Shown one piece after another: positions 33,315 to 46,236 of a stretch of DNA of 64,000 nucleotides. Under the pieces are notes generated by a model. It saw only the letters and a list, made by a program, of their open reading frames with translations, searched no databases and had not been told where the DNA came from. The DNA is from Crocodylus rhombifer (taxonomy: Eukaryota > Chordata > Crocodylia > Crocodylidae): positions 62,001 through 126,000 of the forward strand of contig JAVSML010021688.1 in assembly GCA_038503035.1 (NCBI GenBank), read 5' to 3'. A program made the position numbers and the translations under genes. Position 1 is the first letter of the stretch. Each line of letters starts with the position of its first letter.

Positions 33315-34226
33315 GAGGTGCACCGATACATTGGTCTGATATTGGATCGGCACCAACAGAAAGAAAATTGACTGTATTGGAAATTGCCCTGATTTGGCTT
33401 ATAAATGGCCCATGCCTGCATGCAGCCGCAGCACAACATGTAAGCAGCAAGAAGCACAGTCCAGCAGCTTGGAGAGCTGTGTCCGGCTGGTAAATCTGTA
33501 GTGGAAGGGGAGGGAGGGAGGAAAGGGGCATGGGGGAGGGCAGATCTAGACCTTTGCAGTGAGAGAGGGAGTGGGGTAAGGGCTGGAACTGGGACTGAGA
33601 CTGGGACTGGGGAAGGTGCTGCCCTGCCAGTGTAGGGCAGGACAAGGAGAGGGCCATGGCTTGTCTAGGGGTTAGAGGGCGGGGTGGCTCCCACCATTGT
33701 GTGCACCCCTGCAGGGCATGAGGGGTGTGCGTGGGACTGGGTGGGCAGTGGTGCTGGGAGAGGGGTTACAGCAAATGTTGGAGTGGCTGCAGCTCCCACC
33801 CCACCCAGTCCCGCTTTCAGTGCCACTGCTGCCAGATCCAAGCGCAGCCCATCCCAGCCCCCACCACAAAGAGAATGGTGCAAACCCAGCCCCTGCCTGC
33901 AGCAGCAGCCTTCCCCATACAGATCTGGGGGGCACCCCCCCATGTTCTCCCATGGTGTGCACAGCAGCAGAAGCCCTCCCCTCAGTCAAGCCACTTATGG
34001 CTCTGTCTCATGCCCTGACCTGTTCCAGCTGGACAATGTTTGGCCCAGGCCCACCCCCTCCCTTACCACAGGGGCTTCGATTTGTCCCTCCATACCCCTC
34101 CCCTTCCACCAAAACAGACTTACCAGCTGGACACTGATCTTCAAGCTGTTGGGCTGGTATTAAAAATCGGATTAGTATCAGCCAATATGCTTCCTTAAAA
34201 ATTGGCTCTCTCTATTGGTTCATCCC
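33315..34226. mobile_element. TA-flanked TIR element, about 0.9 kb
   Basis: Flanked by TA at 33313-33314 and 34227-34228. The left end gaggtgcaccgata and right end (reverse complement gggatgaaccaata) agree at 10 of 14 positions. Further in, cattggtctgatattggatc pairs with the reverse complement of the gattagtatcagccaatatg stretch near 34170. This is the gtgcaccgataCATcGG type of miniature element known from reptile genomes. The GC-rich interior yields a compositional frame of 159 codons but no transposase. Confidence 0.7.
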
Positions 34227-34228
34227 TA

Positions 34229-35439
34229 TTGATCATTCTTTATTTTCCCTTGTTTTTCCCCATATGTTATATATTGTTTGTTTCATTTCTGATTGTTACT
34301 TCTTTGTTAACATTAAACCAGGATGGGTTTTTCAACAAATCTATCCTAGTTTTTGATAATTAGCTTCTAACTGTAGTTAATACACTCTTCTTTAACAAGT
34401 CCCAATTTTCATAAATATTTGTTGGTCCAAATTTCATCTGTGGGAAATTAGACCATTTTAAAGCACCAGATATTAATAATTAGTGATAATTGGGACTTAC
34501 TTCTCTTTGCTCATGGAGAATGTAATCAAGTGAAGAGCAGTGGTCTCCAGGGAACCAACTTCCAGTTCAGTGTTTAATTAATCAATATACATCATAATAA
34601 AATTGTTTCTTACTGATTGCAGTACCTTTTGCATTAGAAAATTATTGTCATCTACAATTTTCAGAATTACTAAGGATGTTTTATTACTAGAACTTCCAGC
34701 GTATATCTCCCAAATTGCTACCACTCTATAAAAAACACATTTTTTTTCTTTTACCAATTACAGAAATGTGCTTGAGGAATAACTCATCCTGTTCTTTAGT
34801 TTAATCTGATGGACTGTATCAGATCTCTATCAGTACTCCCTGCTGGACTTAGTTAATTAGCACATTTACCCAAATGCATTCAAGATTCTGAAGTTCTGAG
34901 TTATCAATAGCCCCAAAACAAGTAAAACACTGTTTAATAAAGAGTGCTGTATCCTGCCTCTAGTCTCTTCTTTCTTAGAAATAAAATACTTTAAAAGTAA
35001 TTCTCACAAGTTTGGCTGGTTTATCAAATTTTGTGGGGTTTTTTTTTTCCTTTTCTCACATCATATTGGTAATTGAACAAATATGGTTCTCAGCAGGCCT
35101 CAGATACCCCCATATTTAAACAGTTGTAGAGCAATCCCAGACTAGGCCTTCTATTAGAACCACTATGGAATAAACATAGTGTTTTTAGTTTATAAGTGCT
35201 GTGTAAACTAATGCTCACTGAATATACTTGCACTTTCTTTCTCCTGCATTGTCATCAGTTTTGGAGGAAGTGTGAAAGAATCTACATAAGTGTTAGAACA
35301 ACAACCACCTATATACTGAATTTGGTTGATTATGTTTACATCCTTTTTAGCACATGATCTTTCAGATAAGAGTGTCCGTTCACACAATTTTTGAAGATAA
35401 GGTTTTATGTGTGACCACATTTTAAGTGTTCACACAGTT
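34229..35439. other. AT-rich stretch, no gene seen
   Basis: No recognisable repeat or gene. Confidence 0.5.
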
Positions 35440-36080
35440 ACCTTGAATTCACACACAAGCATTCAGGGAGATTAAGGGGAGGTTAGATCAGGTTAAAAAT
35501 GGCTACCCAATCTAACTTTGTTTGCCCAGGTGTGAACCTTATTCTAGTTAGGTGGATCTAAGTGTGAACTGTATAGAAGTTCAGGAGAGTTAAATCAGTC
35601 CAAAAATAGCTGATATGATTTAAGTTAACCCTACCTCTGAGATAGGCTCAATTTAGATTGGGTTGGCCATTTTTCAAATGGATCTAACTGTCCTGAGCTT
35701 TTCCAACCTTTCTGGCACCAGGCTATTTTTAACACCCTGCCCTCCATTCTACAAGATGCTCCTGGTGTCAGGTATTTCCAGTGCTGGGAGCCAAGCAAGT
35801 AAGTCAGGCTGGAGGTGCGGGGGGAGGGCTGGTTGACCACTTCTTCAAGTGGAAGTCAGGGAGTTAAAGATAGCCCCTGGTCCTCCCACAGACCTAGTCC
35901 CCAACACCCCCTGCCTCCCCAATTCCCCTGCAAACTTTCCCATCCCACCCCGCCGCAAGTCTGCTTACTCCTCATTCCTCCCAAGCACCTCCCTGCCACC
36001 ACTAGTCCTCTCCATCCTGACTTAGCTTAGATGGAGCCATTTTAACTTACTCTAACCTCCCCAAATGTCTGTACATAGCC
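35440..36080. mobile_element. Miniature TIR element
   Basis: The left arm ggggaggttagatcaggtta then aaaatggc (35477-35503) pairs with the right arm gccattttaacttactctaa then cctcccc (36036-36063): reverse complement, with about four differences over 27 bp. Outer limits are estimated. The interior has no transposase. Confidence 0.6.
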
Positions 36081-36147
36081 TTAACATTAGAAATGAAAGT
36101 ACCAGGAGAAGGCTAGCTAAGCACTGAGATATGATACATATATACTA

Positions 36148-37680
36148 GGGCTGTGCAAAATTTCGATGGGTGTTTCATTTTGAAGCCATTTTGACTCATT
36201 TCAAGCTCAAAACAGCTAAATCAAAACAAAACAAAAGGCTTCAAAATGAAATGAGGGCACTCAAAATGTTTCAAAAGTTTCAAAATGTTTTGAGTTTTGA
36301 AGCTGGTTTGCTTGCAGATAAAGAGAAACTAAGGAGAGGGGAAGGGGGGGAAGGATTGCTCTGATATTGACATTTAGCTCCCAGTTCGATTCCCCAGCTC
36401 TCTGAGCTTCCCTCAGCTCTTCTCAGCAGCAGCCTGCTGAGACACAGCACACAGATCCAGGGCCTGGGCCCCCTGGAAGAGCTAGGGGAATGATCAGGGA
36501 ACTAGGGAATAAGACTGGAGGCTCAGGAATCAAGCCAGGAGCTGGGGGAATGTTCAGGTCCCTGAATGTTCCTGGTTCAATTCCCTAGCTCCTGATCTTT
36601 TCCCTCATCTCTCTGATCACTTCTCCCAGCTATTCCCAGGAGGTACTACCCCTGGATCTGCACACAGGGTTTCAGCATTCTGTTGCTGCTGAATAGGGAA
36701 ATAGCCCAGAGATGCTGCCATTTGCACCCAGCAGTAGCTTTGGACTATTTCACCAGCCAGCAGCAGCAGCCATGCTTAAACCTTGAGCACAGATCCGGGA
36801 GATGCACCCCGCTGGGGGAATGATCAGACAGCTGGGGAATCAAACGAGCTCTGGCTGACACATGGAGCTGCCTCAGCTCTGGGAGTGCGCGCAACACCCT
36901 GCTGCCCCTGCACCATGGGGCAGCTGCTGTGCGGGTGCCAGGAGGGGTGGGGGCAGTGATCCCCATTTTGCCCCTGCTACCCTGTGGGTGGGGGGCTCTC
37001 CCATGAGCCTTCAGAGGCCCCAATCACTGCTGCTGCATGAGTGCAAGGTTGTTTTTTTTAAAGCTCCTAACTCACCAGCTGTGGAGCATGCAGATGACAG
37101 CAGGCTGATGCTGTCAGCTGGGGCCAGTGTCTACCCAGTGCAGCTCACACTGAGCACCAGGAAGAGTCCAGTGCCAGCACACACCCCAGCCAGCAGTAGC
37201 AGCCTGCTGTCATCCCATGCACAGAGCCAGGGGACCATGCCCCCCAAGAGGGCTGCAGGGCTGTAGCACACTCTTCCCAGGGGGAGCGGTGCCCCAGATC
37301 TGCACACAGGATGACAGCAGGCTGCTGCTGCCCACAACTGATTAGTTTTGCTTGGAACAGTTTGAGGTGCAGTTTCATAACCTCCCCCTGCCCCCCCCGC
37401 ACCTATGTCCTTGAAACTTTGCAGGCTTCATACCCTCAGAAGGGGCTACCACCATCCCTGCAGTTTTCATCTAAATCAGGCAGGAAATGACAAAATTATA
37501 AGCATTTTTGTGATTTCCCGTTATAGCCCGTGGGTGACACAGCAAAATGCACTGGAACAGCAAAACAGTTTTGATGAAACGAAACGGAACCGTGCTTCAA
37601 AACAGCGGGAAAAAACCCTGTCCCTTCAAAATGACAGAACAGAAGAAGTCAAAACAAAATGGTACTGTTTCACACAACCC
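36148..37680. mobile_element. Family G-like TA-flanked TIR element, 1.5 kb
   Basis: Flanked by TA at 36146-36147 and 37681-37682. The left end gggctgtgcaaaa and right end (reverse complement gggttgtgtgaaa) agree at 10 of 13 bases. Subterminal regions are rich in ttcaaaatg/cattttgaa motifs on both sides. The middle is GC-rich and contains gctctgg, cagctggg and gcacacag-type repeats. The 134-codon plus frame at 36862 has no domain. Non-autonomous. Confidence 0.7.
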
Positions 37681-37689
37681 TAAATACCT

Positions 37690-38567
37690 CATTGTAGCAA
37701 ATGAAACTGGAGAACAACATTATTATTCTATATTGAAGGGGATGCTTACTACAGTAGTGGATTAGGATTACTGAGACTCCTACCTAACAGACTGGCACTG
37801 GGGAAATCAATTAAATGAGAAAGATGTGTCTGCACTCCTCTCAGCTGAGACCAAGCTTTGCATGTTGGCAGCCTTTGTTAGCTATTACTATGATTAAAAG
37901 ATGGCAAATGCTAAAAAAAAAAAAATACAAGAGCATAAGACATCATTGTGGCCTTATGAGAAATATTGCTGCATGTGGACAGTGACAGTGCTCAAGAACC
38001 TAACATCATGAAGAGTGTGCTTCTTATTCCTCAGGATAAAGGACCTCAACATTAAAGCAGTTAGATGAGAAACACAAAGATATAGAACAATCACAAACTT
38101 TTCAATCCACAAAGCTTGGGTAAAGCTCTGATATGACAGCAATTACAGCTTTATCCTTGACAACTAAACTAATAAATAAGCACTCCACAAACAACTTTCA
38201 TGACCATGACCAAAAAGAAACATTAAGTGTGAACCTAGTTAATATTATTAAAATACTCTATTTTATCTAGCAATCTGTAGCTCAGGCAATGCACATGTAA
38301 ATCAAAAAGGAAAAGGTATTAACTGCCCTAAAATTCTCCAATCTTGCCTCTCTGTGAACAGCACCAACTTCCCCCATAAAAGAATCAAACCCCATGAAGA
38401 TTGACTGACTCCCCACATCCTGGTTTTAAAGTTCCAGCTAGCAATCAGAAAACAGACACAAGGGTATGCAATTAAGTCACTAATCATACAGTCTTAACAG
38501 TAAATCTAAAAAGCAGATGTCCACAGACAGCACAATTAATTTGTCAAGGACCAAAAGTTTCCTAGTT
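37690..38567. other. AT-rich sequence, no gene seen
   Basis: Nothing recognised. It ends at the antisense CR1. Confidence 0.5.
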
Positions 38568-41332
38568 AGTAGGGTTGGAAGGGACCTCAGCAGATCATCA
38601 AGTCTGACCCCCTGCCATGGCAGGAAAGAGTACTGGGGTCAAACGACCCCAGCAAGATGATTGTCAAGCCTTGTCTTAAAGACCCCCAGGGTAGGAGCCA
38701 GCACCACTTCTCTTGGAAGTTGGTTCCAGATCCTAGCCACCCTGACAGTGAAGTAGCGCCTCCTGATATCTAACCTAAACCTACCCTCTGCCAACTTGTG
38801 ACTGTTATTTCTAGTCACACCTGGTAGTGCTCAGGAAAACAGGGAGTCCTTCAATGCCTGCTGGCCCCCTCTGACTAGTTTGTGGACAGCCACTAGATCC
38901 CCCCTCAGCCTTCTCTTGTGGAGGCTGAGCAGGTTCAGGTCCTGTAGCCTGTCCTCCTAGGGCCTGCCCTGCCGCCCCCTGATCATGTGAGTGGCTCTCC
39001 TCTGGACCCTCTCCATGTTGTCCACATCTCTCTTGAAGTGCGGTGCCCATAACTGGACGCAGTACTCCAGCTGCAGCCTGACCAGTATCGCAAAAAGGGG
39101 GAGGATCACCTCCCTGGACCTGCTTGAGATGCATCTGTGGATCTATGACAAGGTGAGGTTGGCCTTCCTGCCTGCATCCCCATGCTGCCTGCCCATATTC
39201 ATCTTGGCATTAATGATGACTCCAAGATCCTTTTCGGGCTCTGCACTGACCCCAGCCTCTAGGTATGATGCTGGTTCTTCCTCCCCAGGTGCAGCACCCT
39301 GCACTTGTCAGTGTTAAATACCATCCTACTCTTGTCTGCCCACCCTTGTAACCTGTCTAGGTCTGCTGGTAGCCTATTCCTTCCTTCTAATGTGCCCACA
39401 TCCCCCAACATTTTAGTGTCATCAGCAAATTTGAACAGGGTGCTTTATACTCCCTCGTCCAAGTCACTGATGAAGATGTTGAACAGTGCGGGCCCAAGGA
39501 CCGAGCCCTGCGGAACCCCACTGCCCACGTCCTTCCAGGTCGAAAATGACCTATCCACTAACACTCGCTGGGTGCGGCCCTCCAGCCAGTTGGCAACCCA
39601 TTTGACTGTGTGGGTGTCAACACTTCAGTCCCCCAGTTTCTTAATGAGAACAGGGTGAGAGACAGTGTCAAAGGCCTTCCGAAAGTCCAGGAAGTCCACT
39701 GCTACCCCTGCATCTAAGGATTTGGTGACCTGGGCGTAGAAGGCCACCAGGTTAGTCTGACAGGACCTTCCTCTAATGAACCCATGTTGGTTGCCCCTAA
39801 GCAGTCTCCCCTGCTGCCCCCTCATGGACATGTGCCAGAATAATACTCTCAAAAAGCTTACCCAGGATCAAGGTAAGACTGACTGGCCTATAGTTCCCCA
39901 GGTCCTCCTTCCTCCATTTTTTGAAGATGGGAATGACATTGGTCCTCTTCCAGTCCTCTGGCACCACACCAGAGCACCACAAGTGCTCGTACAGCCATGC
40001 CAGGGGTCCCGCAATGACCTAAGCTAATTCCCTCAGCACTCTGGGGTGGAAATCATCTGGACCAGCTGATTTAAATACATCCAGTCTCTCCAGAAGTTCC
40101 CTGACTAGATCCTCCATGACCCATGGCCTAGGTGCGCCTCCCTTGGGGCCTGATCTGGTCCCTGCTCAGGAAAATGGAGGCAAAGAAGGCATTAAATATG
40201 TTAGCTTTGTCGTCTGGTGTGACAACCAAATTTCCTAGCGTGTCTTGCAGGGGCCCCAAGTTACCCAGTACATTCTTTTTGCCCCCTATGTATTTAAAAA
40301 AGGACTTCTTGTTGTCCTTGATCTGGGAAGCTAGTCCCAGTTCCATCTCCGCCCTGGCCTTCCTGACTGCACCCCGCATCTCCGAGCAGCCTCAGTATAA
40401 TCCTTCCTGGTAATGGCCCCTCCCCTTCCATTGGGTGTGAGCCTCCCTTTTAGCTAGGAGATATTCCCGCATGCTTTTGGTGAGCCATGGGGGCTTTTGT
40501 GCCCTTCTGCCCCCTTAGATCCGTGTTGGGATTACTTCCCTTTGGGCTTGGAGTATCATCTTCTTAAGGAGCAACCACTCTTCTTGGACACTTGGCTCCC
40601 CTCCCCTCTGGGACCTCAGTGCTTCCCCAACTATTCTCCTTAGTTCATTGAAGTCTGCCCTCCTGAAATCTATGGCTGCTATCTTGCTACAGGCCTTTGC
40701 CACCTTGCACTGGATGGTGACTTCCAGCAGGCGATGATCCCTGTCGCCCAGGTGGTCGAGCACCCGCAGCCCCCTCACCAGTGGCCAGCACTAGGTCCAA
40801 CACGGCATCTCCCCTGGTGGGGCTGTGCACCTCCTGGGTTAGATGGAGGTCCTGCGTTTGGGCTAGGAACCTACATGAGCGGTCAGACCTGGCCGACTGC
40901 TCTTCATAGCAGATATCTGGAAAGTTCAGGTCACCCATGATTACCATGTCCTTTGACCTAACTACCTCTGTGAGCTGACTTAAGAATTCCTGGTCTAGCT
41001 CTTCCCCTTGGTTGGGTGGTCTGTAGTAGACCCCCACCATTGAGTCTCTTTCCCCTCAACTGCCTTGTATTCTAACCCAGAGCACTTCCGTGTGTCCCTC
41101 CTCTGCCTCTGTGCTACTTGATGAGGATGTGTATTCCTCCTTAATGTAGAGCGCCACACCCCCGCCTTTCCTCCCTGTCCTGTCCCTCCTGTACAGCCTA
41201 TAGCCCTTGATATTCACTACCCAGTCATGTTGGGTCCCACCACATTTCAGTGAGCTCCGCTATGTCTGGGTTAGTGTCAGCTAGCAGGAGGGTAAGTTCC
41301 TCCTGCTTGTTTCCCATACTATGAGCAGTGTG
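38568..41332 (-). pseudogene. CR1 LINE, long antisense copy (endonuclease, reverse transcriptase, 3' UTR)
   Basis: This is the longest CR1 here, about 2.8 kb, read right to left. 41330-40690: apurinic-type endonuclease with VGVYYRPPNQGEE and IMGDLNFPDICYEEQ, then TRGDAVLDLVLATG. 40520-40130: linker with a charged YWRGK/KKSFFKYI region. 39980-39625: reverse transcriptase with PEDWKRTNVIPIFKKWRKED, NYRPVSLT, NQHGFIRGRSCQTNLVAFY and VDFLDFRKAFDTVSHPVLI. 39500-38900: later reverse transcriptase and C-terminus. The 3' tail is agggttggaagggacctcag on the plus strand. Split by several frameshifts and stops. The 5' end, including ORF1, is missing. Confidence 0.92.
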
Positions 41333-43829
41333 TCATATAATACTGCATAACAAGTAAATTGCTCTGTTTCTTAAATGGACAACATTCAAATTAAAAAAGA
41401 AATGAAATTGAGGAGTAAATTATTTACTAGGAAGTGTCACTTGTTGCTAATTATGAATAGTGTCAGTCCTCAGTGGGTTCTCAGTGGGCATTTCGTCTGA
41501 AAGGTGAAGTTCAAACAAGCTTGACTAGAGAACTCAGTAAAACTTCGTCATTTATGACTGTAGACATTTCCATGTCTTTAACCACCCACAATTAGAAAGG
41601 ATTATTCATAGATCAGATCTCTGTGACCTTGAATCCAAAATACCTATCTCTATGTGAAGGGAGCTCCTGTGATCTGACTGTGCTGTCAGAACTGGCAACT
41701 AGCTTCATTGCACATAACAACAGCTCAGTGACAGTAGCACATTGCCCTTCTAAGTAAAAAGTCCAAGGTTCACAGTTACCAGGTTGCAAAAGTAATAAAA
41801 CAGCTGCATTCCACAAGAGATTTACTTAAAGTCAGCAAGAAGAGTAGTGTAAGGGTCAAAGCCCTTACCTTGTATTTGGTATCTATACGTTCAGTTCAAT
41901 TTCTTGCTACCTTCAGTGTGATTCTAGGTAAGCTGCTTGGACTAGAGCACATTAAGAAATGTTCTATTCTGGAGCCTACCTCTTAGGCCCCCAAACTCAA
42001 GTGGAATCTAAGCACCTGTAGTACCTATGTGTTTCATAAGAAGAGTGAGGCATCTCAGAAGTACCATCTCAAGAGGTGTGTCTACATGAAATGCTAAACG
42101 CAGAGTAGACTAATTCTTCTGTGTATTAGTGTGGCAGGCAAAAACCATGGTAATATGCTAACACATGAGAGAATCATCATACTGCATGTTAGCATCGCAA
42201 AAAAGCATGCACCAGCACTACTGTGCAGTAGTGCTGTAATCAGCACATTATGTTACTACCTGTTATTACTTCTTATTTTAATATAAAAGATCTGTGCATA
42301 GAGTGACTCCAGGGACCTACTTGTTAGAGCTCTCATTATTTACATAAATAAGCTTATGTTGGAATAGTCATTAAAATATTAGTAACACCCCCAAAATGCA
42401 CTCTCTCTGTTTGCTATTCTTTTAAATAGAAAAATAGTTTTTTATTTCAAAGAAGAACTTTATCAGATGAGAGATCATTAATATTTATAATGCTCAGGCT
42501 TTGTTACTGGTTGCCCAAAAGATTATTTTTTGAATATTATAAAAAATTAATTACTTTTGACGACTAAGATTTTGAAAAATAGTGCTCTGTCCTTCCCTTT
42601 TTATGGCTCTCTAATTTCCAGTGAATAAATAATAGAGTCTTAATTTTAATTTGAGCACCATGACAAATTTGGATTAGCTATTCATTATTACATTGTCAAA
42701 GAACACACTTAAAAAGCACTATTAGTAGTGTTTTTTAAGTGTGTTCTACTATTCTACTATTAGTAGAAACCACAAAATGTCCTTCACAAATGTTGTATTG
42801 ATTAATTCCCTCAGGTATTATACTCACATCTCTGTCAGGTCATATTTTATTTCAATTCTAGGTTCTGATAGCTGACTGGCAGAGTCATGAAAGCACATTG
42901 AGTATATTATAAAACAGGTTTCTCAAAAACCTTGGACATAAGGAGTCTTTTAGGAAATAAGGGCAACATCTACATTGCCAACAGAACACTTCAGGAGCAA
43001 AACAGGAAAGCGTGCCATGCTTACTCCACACATGCTGCATTCTGAAAGCAGTGCAATGCAACCATGCAGTAGTATTACATATTTAGTAATATGTACTACC
43101 AATGCTAAATTAGTTGATTACTAATGCTAGTAATATTTAGTAATTACATATTTAGTATCTAAACATGTCTGTTTTTTCCAAAACATTTACTATATGTTAT
43201 TCTTGTCTGCCTTTCAGCACAACAGGATTCTGGTAACATCTTCGGTGCTGTGAAAACCTAAGGCTTGTGTGTAGCTAGTGGCAACCTTTGAGAAACTCTC
43301 TTCTATGTTTCAGTGCATCCAAGAAACAAATCTAGACATGTTTAATTCACCTTAAGCTTAAAGACCAGTCTGGCTGATATTGTATATTGTATATTACCTG
43401 ATATTGTAGCAGGTAATTAACAGAATGCTGTATGGACAGACCTAGGATTTTGAGAAGGGTGGGGTATACAAGTGGTGGGCACATCATCACATATAACACA
43501 ACACTTTAGATTTTTTCCAGTTACAGTGAAACTAGGAGCTTAAATAATATAGAGGAGGGCTAGCACTATATTATTCAGTTTAAGAGCAAAACAAAAAAGG
43601 AAATAACTATTGGTATGTGCACTAATTTGCTAGAGTATATAGAAAATTAAAAACACAACAAACTAGGTGAAAAATAGTCACAGGATATTGCAGCATTAGT
43701 GCTATAGTCATTATAGTTAAAGTACATCATTTATTCAGGTTCATGAAACAAAATATAGCATTCTTGAGTGTCTTGATAATGCTTCCAATAAATGCCTGTC
43801 AGTCAAAGAAAATCTGAGAAGACTAGGGG
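41333..43829. other. AT-rich stretch with miniature-element pieces and one strong hairpin, no gene seen
   Basis: 41845-41945 may be a very decayed MIR (gtgattctaggtaagctgc resembles its conserved gtgaccttgggcaagtcac). 42078-42260 and 42962-43080 carry the tctacat…gcatgcaccagcactactgtgcagtagtgct motifs of the family E miniature elements. The rest is unique-looking. Confidence 0.45.
42700..42747. repeat. Hairpin: 21-bp arms, 6-bp loop
   Basis: Left arm 42700-42720 (agaacacacttaaaaagc then act) and right arm 42727-42747 pair at 20 of 21 bases around the loop attagt. The attagtag motif of the loop recurs just downstream at 42769. Confidence 0.9.
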
Positions 43830-46236
43830 TGAACTCAGCTGTCTTTATGGGAATGCCTGAAACATGGGGAATAAACAGGACAAACTGGTTCTCCTTCTGG
43901 CAGATGAGGAATTTGACCTCATTGGGATGAGAGACCTGGTGGAAAAGTACATATGATTGGACAGTGGATATTGAGGGCTAGAAGCTCTACAGGAAGGATT
44001 GGGTACAAAAAAAGGGTGGGGGTCTAGCCTTCTATGTGAAAGAGCGATACCCATCCCTGCAGGTTATGTTTGATTGTACGGACAGGTCCCTTGAGACATG
44101 CTTGGTCAAGATACAAGGGGGCTCAAAGGAAATGGACCTGATGGTGGGAGTTTACTATAGACCTCTCTACCAAGAAGAAAGTGACCAGGCATTATCCAGG
44201 GAACTGACTGAGGCAGCCAGAACTAAAGACTTGATAGTCATGGGTGACTTCAACTACCCTGACATCTGTTGGGAAAACCATTCAGCCAGCTCCAGTAGAT
44301 CAACCAACTTCTTGGCAGCTATAGATGACCTGTTCTTGACACAGGCTGTGGAGGGACTGACTAGAGGTAAGGCCACTCTGAACTTGGTGCTGACCAAAGG
44401 GAAAAAAGTGTAGGCAACCTGAAGACTGGAGGTACCCTGGGAGACAGTGATCATGATTTTATTAGATTCACCATCCACTGAAAGGCTGAGAATTCTGCCA
44501 GCAGAACAGAAGTCCTAGATTTCAGAAGGGCCGACTTTGGCAAACTCAGGAGTCTAGTTAGAAAGGTCCTTCACAACCAGCGACTGGATGATTTAGGAGT
44601 TCAGGAATGGTGGTCCTTCCTTAAGGAGGCAATTCTTACTGCTTAAAAAGAGGCCATCCCCATGCAGTCAAAAAGAAGGAAAGGGGCCAAGAGACCCATT
44701 TGGCTCAACAGGGATATTAGAGAACTTCTCAAAAAGAAAAAAGAAGCATACAAAAAATGGAAAAATGATGCAGCATCCAAAGAGGAATACGTACATACGG
44801 CCAAGGTCTGCAGGTACGAAACAAGGAAAGCCAAGGAATGCATAGAGATCAAGCTGGCAACTGAATTAAAAGACAACAAAGTCATTCCATAGTTACATAG
44901 GGAGAAATAAAAAATATCTATATCTATACCTATAGATATATCTATATGTCTATCAAGCCCCACTGTCAGACCCTTACTGAATATGGAGGGGCAGCCCACA
45001 GTTGATCCCCCAAAAAGGCAGAGCTCCTAAATGTTTACTTTGCATCAATATTCTTGAAGTCAGATGGGAACTTATCACCTGTCCAAAACCCCAGAGAATA
45101 CGAGGCAGTCCACATAAAAATCAGTCTCAAACAGGTGAAAAATCAGTCTTAGAACATTTGGACATTTTCAAGTCTGCAGGGCCAGACGACCTGCATCCAA
45201 GAGTCCTGAAAGAACTGGCCAACCTCATAGCGGTGCCTCTGGCAAGGCTGTTTAAAGAGTCGTGGAACTCTGGAGTGGTCCTGAATGACTGGAAGAGGGC
45301 TAATGTGGTACCCATCTTTAAGAAAGGGAAGAGGGGGGACCCTGCCAACTACAGACTAGTCAGTCCTACTTCAGTCCTGGGAAAAAAATCTTTGAAAAAA
45401 ATTGTCAAGGGGACCATCAAGCACAAGTTCATAACTGGCAGGGTATTAAGAAACAACCAGTACAGCTTTGGTGAGGGAGGTCATGCCTAACAAACCTGGT
45501 GTCCTTCTATGACCAGGTAACTAACCAGCTGGATATGGGACATGCGGTTGACACCAACTACCATGATGATACTGTGTCCCATGAGATTCTCTCAAATAAG
45601 TTGGAGGGTGCAGGACTAGACTGGTCTACAGTGAGGTGGGTTGGCAACTTATTCAGAGGCTGATCCCAGTGAGTTTTAACTGATGGGAAGGCCATCTCCC
45701 CCAGGGATCGGTGCTTGGACCCATGCTCTTTAACATCTTTACAAATGATTAGATGAGGGAGTGGAAAGCACAATGATTAAGTTTGTAAATGACACCAAGC
45801 TGTGGTGAAATGCGGACACATCTGAGGACAGGGTAATGATCCAGAATGACCTTGACAGGCTGGTCCCATGGGCTCAATGCAATCAGATGAGGTTCAGTAG
45901 GGATAAGTGCTGGGTCCTGAAACTCTGACGTGCATCAGTCATTGCATTGCCAATAGAACCAGACAGGTGCTCTTCCCCCTCTATTTGGCAATGGTGAGGC
46001 CACAGCTGGAATACTATGTCCAGTTCTGGGCGCTGCACTTCAAGAATGATGTGGGTTAAGTTCAAAAGGGTACAGAGAAGGGCCACCCATATGATCAGGG
46101 GCCTGGAGGATAGGCCGTATGAGGAGAGACTCTGAGAAGTGGGTTTGTTCAGTCTGAGTAAGAGAAGACTGAGAGGTGACTTGATAGCTGCTTACAAGTA
46201 TGTCAGGGGCAAACACCAAGATCTAGGGGAACAACT
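43830..46236 (+). pseudogene. CR1 LINE, sense copy (endonuclease to reverse transcriptase)
   Basis: Endonuclease region: GVYYRPLYQEESDQ, IVMGDFNYPDICWENHSAS and TRGKATLNLVLT (44130-44395). Linker: KRPIWLNRDIRELLKKKKEAYKK (44692-44760). Reverse transcriptase: SAGPDDLHPRVLKELA, WKRANVVPIFKKGKRGDPA NYRLVSPTSVLGK (45175-45390), then the active-site block at 45778-45800 reading KFVNDTKLW, where the usual ADD has become VND. Then CR1 C-terminal blocks to about 46230. Frames are broken repeatedly, and a (tatc)n-like simple repeat has expanded at 44911-44955. Inactive. Confidence 0.9.
44911..44955. repeat. tatcta-type simple repeat inside CR1
   Basis: Degenerate tatcta/tatctg units interrupt the CR1 coding region between the linker and the reverse transcriptase. 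Confidence 0.8.

Noticed and set aside
42078..43150. Possible CRISPR-like regular repeats (tactgtgcagtagtgct units)
   Set aside because: Units are palindromic, irregularly spaced and belong to family E miniature elements. The genome is vertebrate.
44911..44955. Possible regulatory AT box
   Set aside because: It is a degenerate tatcta simple repeat expanded inside a dead CR1.
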